A stretch of 48,345 bases of DNA. Origin: Pelagibacterales bacterium SAG-MED49 (GTDB taxonomy: Bacteria; Pseudomonadota; Alphaproteobacteria; Pelagibacterales; Pelagibacteraceae). The stretch lies in contig JACWEQ010000009.1 in NCBI GenBank assembly GCA_014653365.1, positions 1-48,345 of the forward strand, read 5' to 3'. The notes below the pieces were generated by a model. The model was not told the origin of the DNA. It ran no database searches and was given only the letters and a program-made list of their open reading frames with translations. Below, piece after piece: positions 19,301 through 27,508 of the stretch; position 1 is the stretch's first letter; every line of letters begins with the position of its first letter. A program made the translations under genes and the position numbers.

Positions 19301-20611
19301 CCAATCAGCAGCATTCGTTCCACCACCAGGACTAACTGATGATACAGTTGAATTAATTCTTGCAGCTCCAGCTTTATGAGCTCTAACAGTTATACATGCT
19401 CTACTATCACAAGGAGTTGCTTTACCAGTTGTAATATTACCACTCCAACTTCTAAAACCAACACCACTACTCCATGATGATGACCAGTAACCAAATCCAA
19501 AATTAACTCCTGAGGTTAATGAAGAGTCGGTGACAATTGCTTTAATTGCTTCATGAGCACCTGTCATTCTAGTGCTAACAGATCCACCAATAGATTTGAG
19601 CGCAGTTAAGTTTAAGTCATAAATTTTAACACCATTATTATAATAATCTGCAATACCTACTCTGTTATTAGTGGCATCTATTGCGACATTTCTAGGGTAA
19701 TATAATCTTGGATTTGAGGTCGTACCACCTCTACAACAACCTCCTTTACTAGCCCTAGATGTGACACCATTTTTATTTGTCCATAATGTAACTTTGATTA
19801 TTGAGTGACTATAATAATCTGAATAGTATATAATTCTGTCATCCGTTGGATGAGCAACCATTCCATAACTGCGACTAGTACCGTCACTAATTCGCGACTG
19901 ATAATTAGTTTCCGGACATTTAGTGCTAGCAGTAATTGGAAATCTATAGGTATATTGGCTATTCTTTATATACATATTACTACCAGACTGATCTACAGTC
20001 ATTGCAGTAGAGTATCTTCCGTTGTTACGTAGATTGCCACTATAACTGCATGATATATTGGTATTAGTTGATAGGTTTCTAACAATTATATTATTTCTAT
20101 CTATAGAATATAAAATATTATTTTGTATTTGAAACGCATGAGGGTACGACCCAGTGAAAGTAACTGTCTCACATTTTTTTGTACTTAAATTGTATCTAAC
20201 AATTTTTCTTGTATAATAAGAATTAAAGTACAAATATCCATTATGCACTTGCATATCTTTTGGATAATAAACTGGACAATTACCACCTGAGGAAGTTCCT
20301 CGATAAGTTCCAGATGATCCAAAATTTACATCTAAAGTATTATTAGAATAACTAAATTTTTTAATACCATAAGTGTAGTATTGGCTTATATAAACATCTC
20401 CACTGCTATCAAATGCCAGTGCTTCTGGATAATAAACAGTTGTCCCACCAGTCATTCTTGCACCCATACTTCCAGATTTATCTAGAAGAATTAAGATATT
20501 AGCAGGAACATCACCTTGACCTGACCCAGGAGGTAATGCTTTTGCAAAAACATTTCCAGTTAAAATTAAAAATAAAATAGAAATTTTTAAAATTAAATTT
20601 TTAAAACTCAT
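16397..20611 (-). CDS. pilY1: PilY1-like type IV pilus tip/adhesin protein with a split von Willebrand A domain
   Basis: A secreted 1404-residue protein of the kind that sits at the pilus tip, promotes assembly and mediates surface sensing. A signal peptide ends near residue 24. The vWA domain starts with the MIDAS motif DKSGSMG (Asp44, Ser46, Ser48). It is then interrupted by about 295 residues of NHL-like propeller repeats (YYPEALAFDSSGDVYIS, YYPRNVAIDATNNRVGI), and resumes at RMTGAHEAIKAIV near residue 348, with the later MIDAS elements GGTNAAD and VIGDGSWG. The C-terminal half carries the PilY1 propeller signature YVGANDGLLHAFDAKNG and a calcium-loop-like DTNLNDDRY. It follows the 184-residue secreted protein by one base in the minor-pilin operon. 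Confidence 0.9.
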   Translation of the reverse strand: MSFKNLILKISILFLILTGNVFAKALPPGSGQGDVPANILILLDKSGSMGARMTGGTTVYYPEALAFDSSGDVYISQYYTYGIKKFSYSNNTLDVNFGSSGTYRGTSSGGNCPVYYPKDMQVHNGYLYFNSYYTRKIVRYNLSTKKCETVTFTGSYPHAFQIQNNILYSIDRNNIIVRNLSTNTNISCSYSGNLRNNGRYSTAMTVDQSGSNMYIKNSQYTYRFPITASTKCPETNYQSRISDGTSRSYGMVAHPTDDRIIYYSDYYSHSIIKVTLWTNKNGVTSRASKGGCCRGGTTSNPRLYYPRNVAIDATNNRVGIADYYNNGVKIYDLNLTALKSIGGSVSTRMTGAHEAIKAIVTDSSLTSGVNFGFGYWSSSWSSGVGFRSWSGNITTGKATPCDSRACITVRAHKAGAARINSTVSSVSPGGGTNAADWAKQAKEYYLHSSLSPIDKNLTCQNSYVLVIGDGSWGGHSTAIRSTTALRTQHGIKTFTVAYGGGIGSWGIRNFRAMAQAGGTNDVIIANTTAALKAQLKAAIMQVIASKLSFTAPAITATIEKDGSLFQAQFDYVQNEEWQGTLKRTAINSSGVIDVNDKGNWSASDVLKQNITKRKIWTALNGIDYKTDYNNFVDSNATAINNLFQLTNNEVQEYHSKTQGTTTGSIRPQNTTRCASASGVADGNDDDIKGLINFIRGQDYFDYDADCKLTEIRKNPLGDIYHSELVVVGAPGADTSFASTNQESYWRSINGYDAWAKSNINRKEMIYVGANDGLLHAFDAKNGQEMWAFAPPLLLQSFPTMVNQNLNRAGKGGSNAIFGVDGSATVHDMYFKSALDNSKKWHTILFIPYGRGGAGFSVLDVTEPLKPLHLVSVLNDKVLHTVHVMDHNSSISSFNYIATSYALSSLNEAVQVQDNANDNRGSQTCDGTGNNQCFKSKTWTFPVNGLSKADLRITKDGNNYNSFTVTNNSSGQTIINFSHDITYYGYDSCASAPAGTCTTQSSNVGFEIKSSSKATGVTQQPEYDYSKLGETWSAPRIFRLPTDGRTDTNLNDDRYVAVMGGGYGTQFEGVGNALFVIDLEDSTNPGSIEKVIDIQDSLASDIINSTPGSPVVVTPDTTRGLNFRGALVYLNDFEGKITKFNLTNMAFDNGDPKTGKKIDIYDNTTLFWAGSTKTNGRYMYHSMDAGIGKTTNTLWLFAGTGDFDRIADRTKGVQNLLLGIKDENYPMYKDVDGTIDPAPAKNINDLTKCKDVTKDTTGASCPQKADKGWYATLKDFRKVTAEPTVSRGLVYFPIYKPSSSVNACSLGDAMICGLDDECGTNISSQLGKNVGSQKSYACKYVGQGVLSKVIVFAGKIFANIAGQTNCDSITDAKKKKECQATKDLVQIDAAVGDISTYRSSWRHNY

Positions 20612-20612
20612 T

Positions 20613-21167
20613 TTATTTTAACCCTTCCTTTAATTCATCCATTTCAATTTGATTATAAAACTCACCAAGCTTTTGATCATATTCTAAATTTGAAATATAT
20701 AATTCTTCTTCAATTAACTCTTCTTCATTTGTAGTTCTTTTATAGACCACAATACTTTGACCATTTTCCCAGACTTCAAAATTATTATAAGCTTTTGGAT
20801 TAAAACCGGTATCAAAGTCGCCATAAACTTTTTTAGCATAATTCATTAAAGTTAATTTATCGCTCTCGGTATTTTTACCATCATTTAAAACTATCATTCT
20901 AAGAGCTGCTAAATTCATATTATCAGGTTCCCCTAAGAAAATATATTCAACAGCAATTTCCATACTCAATTGATCATTGGGACATACTTCAGGTGATGGA
21001 ACGGGTAACATGAACTGACCCTTGAACATTGGCATTGGTTCAGTAAATTTTTCAACAAATTGATCGTTTTTTTTATCACCAATATTTAGTAAAAAATTAC
21101 ATTTTGCTAGAGCATTTGAGGTACTAAAGATAATTATGGATAATAAATAAAAGACAATTTTTTTCAT
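20613..21167 (-). CDS. Unknown secreted protein in the minor-pilin operon
   Basis: I do not recognise a family. The 184 residues begin with a clear Sec signal peptide ending near NALAK, so the product is periplasmic or secreted. Two cysteines after the signal (in AKCNF and PEVCPND) could form a disulfide. The C-terminus is very acidic with a probable helix (NEEELIEEELY and onwards). It lies between pilX and pilY1, one base before pilY1, a place where other type IV pilus operons encode only pilus-tip parts. A role as PilY1 chaperone or tip subunit is a reasonable inference only. It has no prepilin-type leader. Confidence 0.7.
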   Translation of the reverse strand: MKKIVFYLLSIIIFSTSNALAKCNFLLNIGDKKNDQFVEKFTEPMPMFKGQFMLPVPSPEVCPNDQLSMEIAVEYIFLGEPDNMNLAALRMIVLNDGKNTESDKLTLMNYAKKVYGDFDTGFNPKAYNNFEVWENGQSIVVYKRTTNEEELIEEELYISNLEYDQKLGEFYNQIEMDELKEGLK

Positions 21168-21238
21168 GTTCTCTTTATATATATAAACATACTAATAGAT
21201 ATTTTTCTACCGCTTGAAATAGGTCAAATTTTACACAC

Positions 21239-21922
21239 TTATTTTGGTAAAATAACTAGACTTTCAAGGGTTACAATAAGAGTAGGGGTGCCAGTATTTA
21301 TTCCACATCCATAAACCCTATAAGCCATACCATCAAGACCACTGTCTTTTGCACCTTTTTTAATACTAGTTCCAGTTCCTCTAAAAGGAGCTGCACCAAC
21401 TCGGGTTATAAAGTATTCAAAATAATACTTATCAAGATATTCTTTCTCTTTTTTATTGCTTATTCCTCTATTAATTTCGCCATCATAAAGTAATTTTCCA
21501 AAATTCCAGCTTTCTGCAGCAACTACTTTAAATGTTGTTCGATCAAAACCAGTAAAACTGTTATAACAACTCCTATCTTTATTAGGGTCATATCTATTAT
21601 ATGGAGAAGTATTACCGTAATTTATTTTATCCATACGGCCGTCATAAACTTTAGTTTGATTTGCTGCTAAATTCTTTTTTGTTAAATCTCTGGTATGAGT
21701 TTTGGTATCCCAAGGTCCTAAAAACTGATTTAAAATATATTTTTCACCCTGAATTAAAGCAGTTTCAGCAACATAAAATGTTTGCTGATATTCATCACTT
21801 GAATTATTGCTTTTGTGGTCTCCAGCTGACATCACAATTAATGTTCCACCCATTAACGACATTGCAAGCAAAAGCACTAAAGATAGTATTAAAGCAAATC
21901 CTTTTTCACTATTATGTTTCAT
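21239..21922 (-). CDS. pilX: Minor pilin PilX
   Basis: A prepilin-like protein of 227 residues with a short leader, cleavage at KG^FALIL, and one hydrophobic helix. The mature position 5 is not glutamate, whereas the other pilins here have it. Lack of Glu5 is a feature of PilX and its type II secretion counterpart GspK, which cap the tip of the fibre, so this supports PilX over a generic pilin. AETALIQGEKYILNQF after the helix fits the PilX N-terminal family. The ATG overlaps the pilW stop by 4 bases. A 71-base gap separates it from the unknown secreted protein. Confidence 0.85.
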   Translation of the reverse strand: MKHNSEKGFALILSLVLLLAMSLMGGTLIVMSAGDHKSNNSSDEYQQTFYVAETALIQGEKYILNQFLGPWDTKTHTRDLTKKNLAANQTKVYDGRMDKINYGNTSPYNRYDPNKDRSCYNSFTGFDRTTFKVVAAESWNFGKLLYDGEINRGISNKKEKEYLDKYYFEYFITRVGAAPFRGTGTSIKKGAKDSGLDGMAYRVYGCGINTGTPTLIVTLESLVILPK

Positions 21923-22770
21923 AGAAGCCCCAAATTTCTAGTATTTGCAGATATAATTATACTTTCTCTTAAGTACTTATCTATTTTACCAATATCTCTT
22001 TTACTATCCTCTAAAGATTTTTTTATTCTTTTTTTACTTTCTTTAAAAAATTCTTTTCTAGATCTTTTAGTTAAAGCAATATCAACAGATTTTATTTTAT
22101 AGACTAAATCTTTAGTTGAATTAGTAGCAGTAGGAGGAGGAGAAATTAATTTTCCATTTTCATCAATAGCATGAAAAACTAAATCTTGAACGTAGTCGAC
22201 AACCTTTTCTTTACTATAAGTTCGCTCATCATTTATATTAGTTCCAACTAATTTATCCCCATCAGGATTTTTCCAACTCAAACTTGTTTCATCCCACTTT
22301 TCTTTTTTTTTGTAAACCGCAAAGGCATCAATATAAACATTGTTAGCACTAGATTTTGTTTTATCTATAATTTTAGATTTTTCACAAAAATAACTAACTT
22401 TAAATTTTTCAAAAGTGTATTGCGGAGTTTTTGATTTGTTAAAAGCTACATCACCATATACAATTTCAATTTTATCGCATTCGGAACCAAAGTTTTTACC
22501 CTTAGTAATTTTAATTGGGATATGTTCGTTAGTTGTTTTTATAGTATCATTAAAATATTTAAATCCTGCCATCCTCACATCTCTAACTATCATTCCTACT
22601 AGGTTTCTTGCTGACTGAGATATTTGAGCTTTATCACTTACTTGGCTGTATGAATTATTTACCACTGTGTAAGATGTAAACATTGCGCCCATCATAATCA
22701 TAGAAATTACTATACCAATTAAGATTTCTATTAATGTTACACCTGAAATTGAATTTAGTTTTTTTTTCAT
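21919..22770 (-). CDS. pilW: Minor pilin PilW
   Basis: A 283-residue prepilin with leader cleavage at SG^VTLIEILIGIVIS and the conserved Glu5. The sequence after the helix, QSARNLVGMIVRDVRMAGFKYF, is the typical PilW signature. It is expected to form the pilus-tip priming complex with PilV, PilX and PilY1. It starts directly after the pilV stop and overlaps pilX by 4 bases, so the operon is translationally coupled. Confidence 0.85.
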   Translation of the reverse strand: MKKKLNSISGVTLIEILIGIVISMIMMGAMFTSYTVVNNSYSQVSDKAQISQSARNLVGMIVRDVRMAGFKYFNDTIKTTNEHIPIKITKGKNFGSECDKIEIVYGDVAFNKSKTPQYTFEKFKVSYFCEKSKIIDKTKSSANNVYIDAFAVYKKKEKWDETSLSWKNPDGDKLVGTNINDERTYSKEKVVDYVQDLVFHAIDENGKLISPPPTATNSTKDLVYKIKSVDIALTKRSRKEFFKESKKRIKKSLEDSKRDIGKIDKYLRESIIISANTRNLGLL

Positions 22771-23382
22771 TTATTTAATTGGAAAATATAAATATTTAGT
22801 TTTTTTTCCGTTATTCATTTTAGCTTCCATTCTACCAATATATATTTCTTCATAGACTGCTGAATTTCTATCTAGGTTTTTAAAGTTACAACTTTTACCA
22901 GATACTTTATTGTTGCAGATATCATATATCTGAAGTGCTTTTTTATCTTCAGTTGTTCCTTGATTATCTTTGGCATTACATTTTACACGATCTTTAGAGA
23001 ATCTGAATTTCCATTTTTGAATTTTGTTTTGAAATGCATTTGAATACTCAGTCTTACTCGTTGGAAATCCACCACAAGTATTCATTGACCAAGCAGGATT
23101 ATCTTTTTTATTCTTTTTTTCTGCAATTAATTTATCTAAAAATACATTTTTACTTGCATCCACACTATCTCTATCTGAAATAATGTCTTCAGCTATCATA
23201 CTTACGAGATAATTCATTTTTGTTCTCTCTCCTGAGACATCAATTGATCTGATTGAATACTGAACCATTTGAAAAACTGCAATAAATCCTATTCCAATTA
23301 TCGCAGTTGAAACCAAGGCTTCTAATATTGATATACCTTTTTCATTGGCTTTATTTTTTATTTTATCTAACCCAGTCACCAT
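22771..23382 (-). CDS. pilV: Minor pilin PilV
   Basis: A prepilin with cleavage at KG^ISILEALVSTAIIG and Glu5, followed by the helix typical of PilV. The frame is open to 23412 with an upstream methionine. I prefer the internal ATG at 23382 (MVTGLDKI), which gives a 16-residue leader and a 203-residue protein and still overlaps fimT by 20 bases. It should take part in the tip-priming complex. A cluster of cysteines in the C-terminal half (NTCGG, DICNN, KSCNF) suggests disulfides. Confidence 0.8.
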   Translation of the reverse strand: MVTGLDKIKNKANEKGISILEALVSTAIIGIGFIAVFQMVQYSIRSIDVSGERTKMNYLVSMIAEDIISDRDSVDASKNVFLDKLIAEKKNKKDNPAWSMNTCGGFPTSKTEYSNAFQNKIQKWKFRFSKDRVKCNAKDNQGTTEDKKALQIYDICNNKVSGKSCNFKNLDRNSAVYEEIYIGRMEAKMNNGKKTKYLYFPIK

Positions 23383-24034
23383 TATTCCATCTAAATTTTC
23401 TAACGTTACCAAATCTAGACCATGATATCAAATAGGCAGGTTTTGATAAGTTTTGAGGGTTACATATACCTGAGCCACCAGTATTGTTAAAAGAACAGAC
23501 AATTATATAGGCATAAGTCTTAGTCGTTGAGTTATCTAATTTAATACCTTTATTTGTATTCAGTGTTTTTCCATCAATTTGGTAATATTTTTCATTTGAT
23601 GAAAAGCAAACGCTATCAGAACCTGAAGTGTGTATAGAAACATTTTTTATATTGTAATCAAATATCCAATCTTCCCAATCTCGAGAAGACATTCGAGTAC
23701 AAGAAGGAAACGTTCCTGAATTAAGCCTGGTGGTTAATTTGGATTTTGTCATCCCTCTACCTCTAATTGTTATTCCTTGAGATTTGCTTTTTGAATTAAT
23801 TGCCAGAACTTCTACGTAAGGATAAGTTCCTCTTTTTGCTTGAGCGTTCATACCTGCTACAACGTCTGCAATTTTTTCAGCTGCAACTCTTACTTCTCTA
23901 TCTTTTTTCCAACTCGCAAAATTTGGAACTCCAATAGCACTTATGATACCTATAAGAGCAACAACTACTAATAATTCTAAAAGTGTAAAACCTTTAATGT
24001 CCTTCTCTTGCAGCACTTTGATCGATCTTCCCAT
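23363..24034 (-). CDS. fimT: FimT/FimU (GspH-like) minor pilin
   Basis: A prepilin with cleavage at KG^FTLLELLVVVALIG and Glu5, followed by GVPNFASWKKDREVRVAAEKI, typical of the GspH/FimT family. The ATG at 24034 lies 41 bases inside pilT. A GTG at 24016 would give a shorter nine-residue leader and is an equally good start. It is the first minor-pilin gene of the cluster after pilT. FimT proteins can bind DNA during uptake, but nothing here distinguishes that role from FimU-type assembly. Confidence 0.85.
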   Translation of the reverse strand: MGRSIKVLQEKDIKGFTLLELLVVVALIGIISAIGVPNFASWKKDREVRVAAEKIADVVAGMNAQAKRGTYPYVEVLAINSKSKSQGITIRGRGMTKSKLTTRLNSGTFPSCTRMSSRDWEDWIFDYNIKNVSIHTSGSDSVCFSSNEKYYQIDGKTLNTNKGIKLDNSTTKTYAYIIVCSFNNTGGSGICNPQNLSKPAYLISWSRFGNVRKFRWNNGDWVR

Positions 24035-25010
24035 TTTTAACCAACTCTTCTAATGATTTTTCCATAGTGATCATACCATCTCTAACAGAAGTTTGCATTA
24101 TACTTGGGATTTGATGAATTTTTGCTTCACGAATTAAGTTTTGAACAGGTGGAGTGCATTTCATAACCTCAAAAGCAGCCACTCTTCCTGCACCATCTTT
24201 TGTTTTAAGCAATCTTTGTGTTACTACCATTTTTAAAGAGGTAGAGATTTGTGCTCTAATTTGTTCTTGTTGCTCAGGTGGAAAAACGTCTATAATTCTA
24301 TTTATTGTTGCAGGCGCCCCACTTGTATGAAGTGTTCCAAAAACTAAATGTCCTGTTTCAGCAGCTGTTAACGCCAGACTAACAGTTTCTAAATCCCTCA
24401 TCTCTCCAACTAAAATTACATCAGGGTCTTCCCGTAATGCAGCTTTTAATGCATTAGCAAAAGATTGAGTTTGTTTTCCAACTTCTCTGTGAGAAATTAT
24501 ACTTCTATTATCTGCGTGTATAAACTCAACAGGATCTTCTACTGTTAATATGTTTGCGGTTCTTGTTTTGTTAATCTCATTAACTATTGCAGCAAGTGTA
24601 GTTGATTTGCCAGATCCTGTTGGACCAGTTACTAAAACTAAACCTTTATGAAAATCAACTATATCATAAAGTGATTGAGGTAGATCGAATTGATCCATAC
24701 TTGGAATTTTACTTTCAACTCTTCTTAATACTGCTGCTGGTCCATTAATAGTTTTATAAAAGTTAGCTCTAAATCTTAATCCACTTAACATTACAGCAGA
24801 GTCTAGTTCGTGAGTTGTTTCAAATTTTTCAAGCTCTGTTTCATTACAATTCATTGAAAGAAGATCTTTAAGATCTTGAGGTTTGACCAATACTTCTTGA
24901 ACCATTATTATTTCTCCAGTTTGTCTATAAGCAAGTGGAGATCCAGCTCTAATATGAAAGTCAGAGATTTTTTTATTATTTTTTGCTAATTCTTCTAATT
25001 TTTCAAACAT
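23994..25010 (-). CDS. pilT: Type IV pilus retraction ATPase PilT
   Basis: A hexameric cytosolic ATPase that depolymerizes the pilus. Length (338) matches PilT. The Walker A motif is GPTGSGKST at 129-137, the Walker B region is VILVGEMRD, and the histidine box GHLVFGTLHT is present. PilT-specific C-terminal signatures are PPVQNLIREAKIHQIPSIMQ followed by DGMITMEKSLEELV, which separates it from PilB and from most PilU proteins. It is the first gene of the minus-strand pilT-to-pilY1 operon and is divergent from pilMN, sharing a 150-base promoter region. Confidence 0.95.
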   Translation of the reverse strand: MFEKLEELAKNNKKISDFHIRAGSPLAYRQTGEIIMVQEVLVKPQDLKDLLSMNCNETELEKFETTHELDSAVMLSGLRFRANFYKTINGPAAVLRRVESKIPSMDQFDLPQSLYDIVDFHKGLVLVTGPTGSGKSTTLAAIVNEINKTRTANILTVEDPVEFIHADNRSIISHREVGKQTQSFANALKAALREDPDVILVGEMRDLETVSLALTAAETGHLVFGTLHTSGAPATINRIIDVFPPEQQEQIRAQISTSLKMVVTQRLLKTKDGAGRVAAFEVMKCTPPVQNLIREAKIHQIPSIMQTSVRDGMITMEKSLEELVKNGKIDQSAAREGH

Positions 25011-25101
25011 AATATAATTAATAATTAGTTATCTATATTATCTGAGTTAATTTTCAAATATATATTAACAAAAAACAAATTTATATTGTTTGAGTAATAG
25101 T

Positions 25102-25130
25102 TTGATTTACTTTGCTTAAGGTAATATTAT
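25102..25130 (+). promoter_or_regulatory. Possible sigma70-type promoter for the pilMN-O-P-Q-B-C operon
   Basis: In the 150-base gap between the divergent pilT and pilMN genes, TTGATT (25102-25107) and TATTAT (25125-25130) are spaced by 17 bases, upstream of the pilMN ATG at 25161. The match is moderate and the region is AT-rich, so it is only a candidate. Confidence 0.35.
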
Positions 25131-25160
25131 TAGACATAGTTAAGTTAAATATAAATTATT

Positions 25161-26870
25161 ATGAAAAATCCGTTTGGTAATTTGTTTAAAAAAGCCCAAA
25201 AAACAGGAGATGCCATTGCTCCGGATACAGGTTCCAAAATTAAGAAAAAAGGTTTTCTTGAAAATTTTTTAAAAAATAGAATGGGTAAAAAAGCAGCCCA
25301 AGGTGAAGATGTAGTTGGTGTTGAATTAACTCCTACCGAAATAAGGTTAGCACAATTAGCATCTAATAAATCTAATCAGTGGGTGTTAGAGAAATTTTTT
25401 GTTCACAAAGTAGAGGGAATGCCAGATGGAGGATCAGTTTTAGATAATCGTGATTTAATCGGTCAACAGTTACAAGTAGCGCTACAAAGATCAAAAATCA
25501 CAACCACTAATGCTGCAATTGCTATTCCTGTTACAAGCGCAATTATAAGAGTAGTTACGGCTCCTTTAATGAGTGATGAAGAATTAAAAGTAGCAATTGA
25601 ATCGGATTCTCTATGGGAAAACTTAGTTCAACTTACAGACAATTTAAAAGATTATTCAATATTTCATCAGGTCATTAATAGAGATGATAAAGCAAATACA
25701 ATGGATATTTTATTTGTTGCTTCGAAATTATCAGATATTAATAGTTATACTTCTATTATTAAAAAAGGTGGATTAAACGCAGTTATAATTGACGTTAAAT
25801 GTTTTGCGTTAAAATCAGCTGTTGACCAAATTAACCAGATATCAGGTTCAATTGAAGATGTTAATCTAACTGCTATTCTAGAGTTTGGGTTGGACGAAAA
25901 TTATGTAATGATTTTATATGAAAACAATCCAATCATAACAGATATTTTTATCCGTGGGGCTGATCGAAACACTCTTCAATTATCTGACAACCAAGAAGAG
26001 ATGGATGCTTTAGTTAGAAGATATACAACTCAAGTAAAACAAGCCATTCAAGATTTTGAAACTAAATATGAAAAAAGAATTAGAAATTTGAAAGTAGTTT
26101 CAAACTTAACAAATGTAGATACATATCTTGAAAGATTTAGAAAAAATTTAGTTAACACTGGCTTTAATTTATTTGACCCCATAAAAGATATAAAAGTTCC
26201 AGCCCAATTAGAAGAAAATGTTAATTATCAAAACAAATCTTACTTTGCGTCAGTTATTGGTCTAGCATTTAGAAAACTTGATGTCTTCGGTTACTTTAAA
26301 TTTGTAACCGCAGTTAAAAATATTAACTTGCTTCCAAATAGAGACAATATGATTGCTCAAAAAAAAGCAAAAGCATATTCAAACTTTGCTTTTAAAGGTG
26401 TTGTAGGCGTCGTAGCAGCCATATACATTCTATTGTTTGGTTTTGCATTCTGGCAAATTAATACTCTCAATCAAAAACTAACAGGGTATGACCAAGTTGT
26501 TACTGATCATGAGCTTAAAACATTAGAAAAAAATAAAGTAGCAAAAGAACTCGGTAAAATTAAAAAATCACTTGATTTAAGTAGGTCAATTGTATCAAAT
26601 AAATCATCAAGTTTTAGGGTATTAGCTCAAGTTGCTTCCTCAGTTCCAAAAAGAGTTCGATTTAATTCAGTTGAATACAATGGATCAGATTTAATCATAA
26701 TTGAAGGAGAGGCCTATAGTGATCAAGATATTTTAAAATTAATCGATAATTTAAATGGAAAAAAACTTATTGCTCAAGCATCACTTGCCAGCATGAGTTT
26801 GCCATCTCAAGAAGCGGGAAAAATTACAATGAAAGGTTTTAGAATAGCCTGTGTATTGGAGAAAAGCTAA
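25161..26870 (+). CDS. PilM-PilN fusion protein of the type IV pilus alignment complex
   Basis: A 569-residue protein joining two normally separate proteins. The first 350 residues after a basic N-terminal tail are PilM, an actin/FtsA-like cytosolic ATPase: VGVELTPTEIRLAQLAS near 53-69, and the FETKYEKRIRNLKVVSNL region near 310. At about residue 387, NINLLPNRDN is the PilN N-terminal motif that normally docks on PilM. It is followed by a membrane helix at about 413-436, a coiled coil and a periplasmic fold (SVEYNGSDLIIIEGEAYS). The fused interface is therefore permanent. The stop overlaps the pilO start, and no independent pilN is present in the window. Confidence 0.9.
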   Translation: MKNPFGNLFKKAQKTGDAIAPDTGSKIKKKGFLENFLKNRMGKKAAQGEDVVGVELTPTEIRLAQLASNKSNQWVLEKFFVHKVEGMPDGGSVLDNRDLIGQQLQVALQRSKITTTNAAIAIPVTSAIIRVVTAPLMSDEELKVAIESDSLWENLVQLTDNLKDYSIFHQVINRDDKANTMDILFVASKLSDINSYTSIIKKGGLNAVIIDVKCFALKSAVDQINQISGSIEDVNLTAILEFGLDENYVMILYENNPIITDIFIRGADRNTLQLSDNQEEMDALVRRYTTQVKQAIQDFETKYEKRIRNLKVVSNLTNVDTYLERFRKNLVNTGFNLFDPIKDIKVPAQLEENVNYQNKSYFASVIGLAFRKLDVFGYFKFVTAVKNINLLPNRDNMIAQKKAKAYSNFAFKGVVGVVAAIYILLFGFAFWQINTLNQKLTGYDQVVTDHELKTLEKNKVAKELGKIKKSLDLSRSIVSNKSSSFRVLAQVASSVPKRVRFNSVEYNGSDLIIIEGEAYSDQDILKLIDNLNGKKLIAQASLASMSLPSQEAGKITMKGFRIACVLEKS

Positions 26871-27508
26871 TGGATTTAAAAAATTTAAAAGTTGAAGATA
26901 TAAAAGCTAAACTTCAAGCAGTAGATAAAAAAACTTATATAAAATTTGGTATTGGCTTTGGTGCAATTATACTTTTTTTAATAATTTATTATGCCATTTT
27001 AAATCCTATCGTTAATGATAAAAAAGCTCAATACCAAGATAAAGTATTAAAAGAAAATGAAATTCTAGAAATGAATAATGAAATCATTACCATGAAAACT
27101 AGGATTAAAAAAATTACCCCAGAATACAAAAAATCTTCAGCATTATTTCATTCAAAAGCTGAGGTTGAAGACTTGTATTCTAGCTTGAGTAAATTTGCGG
27201 CAGTCAATGGTTTAGTAATTTCTAAAATTGAAAAGCAAAAACCAAAACCTGTTTTAAAAGACGGGTCAATGCCCGAAGGAGAGGAAGCTCTAGATTTAAG
27301 TGCCATATCTTATTATAAAATCCCTGTTGAATATGAAATAACAGGTAATTTTTTAGGTTATATCAAATTTAAAAGAGATATTTCAAAATCGAAAAAAATG
27401 CTAAACTTTGACAAGGAGATGATAAGTGTAGTACAAGAGAGTACAACCGGAGCGATAATTGCAACAGGAGACTTAACAATAGTAGGACTTCCAGATGAAT
27501 TTTTTTAA
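26870..27508 (+). CDS. pilO: Type IV pilus alignment protein PilO
   Basis: A bitopic inner-membrane protein of 212 residues that dimerizes with PilN in the periplasm. A short cytosolic tail precedes one helix at about 26-46 (FGAIILFLIIYYAILNPIV). A coiled coil rich in K/E/M and a small ferredoxin-like domain follow. Position between pilMN and pilP with a 1-base overlap upstream and 14-base overlap downstream, plus size and topology, support the call; direct sequence motifs in PilO are weak. Confidence 0.85.
   Translation: MDLKNLKVEDIKAKLQAVDKKTYIKFGIGFGAIILFLIIYYAILNPIVNDKKAQYQDKVLKENEILEMNNEIITMKTRIKKITPEYKKSSALFHSKAEVEDLYSSLSKFAAVNGLVISKIEKQKPKPVLKDGSMPEGEEALDLSAISYYKIPVEYEITGNFLGYIKFKRDISKSKKMLNFDKEMISVVQESTTGAIIATGDLTIVGLPDEFF

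Noticed and set aside
21239..21922. Loss-of-function in the pilin at this position because Glu5 is missing
   Set aside because: PilX and GspK family tip pilins naturally lack Glu5, so it is a family trait rather than damage.
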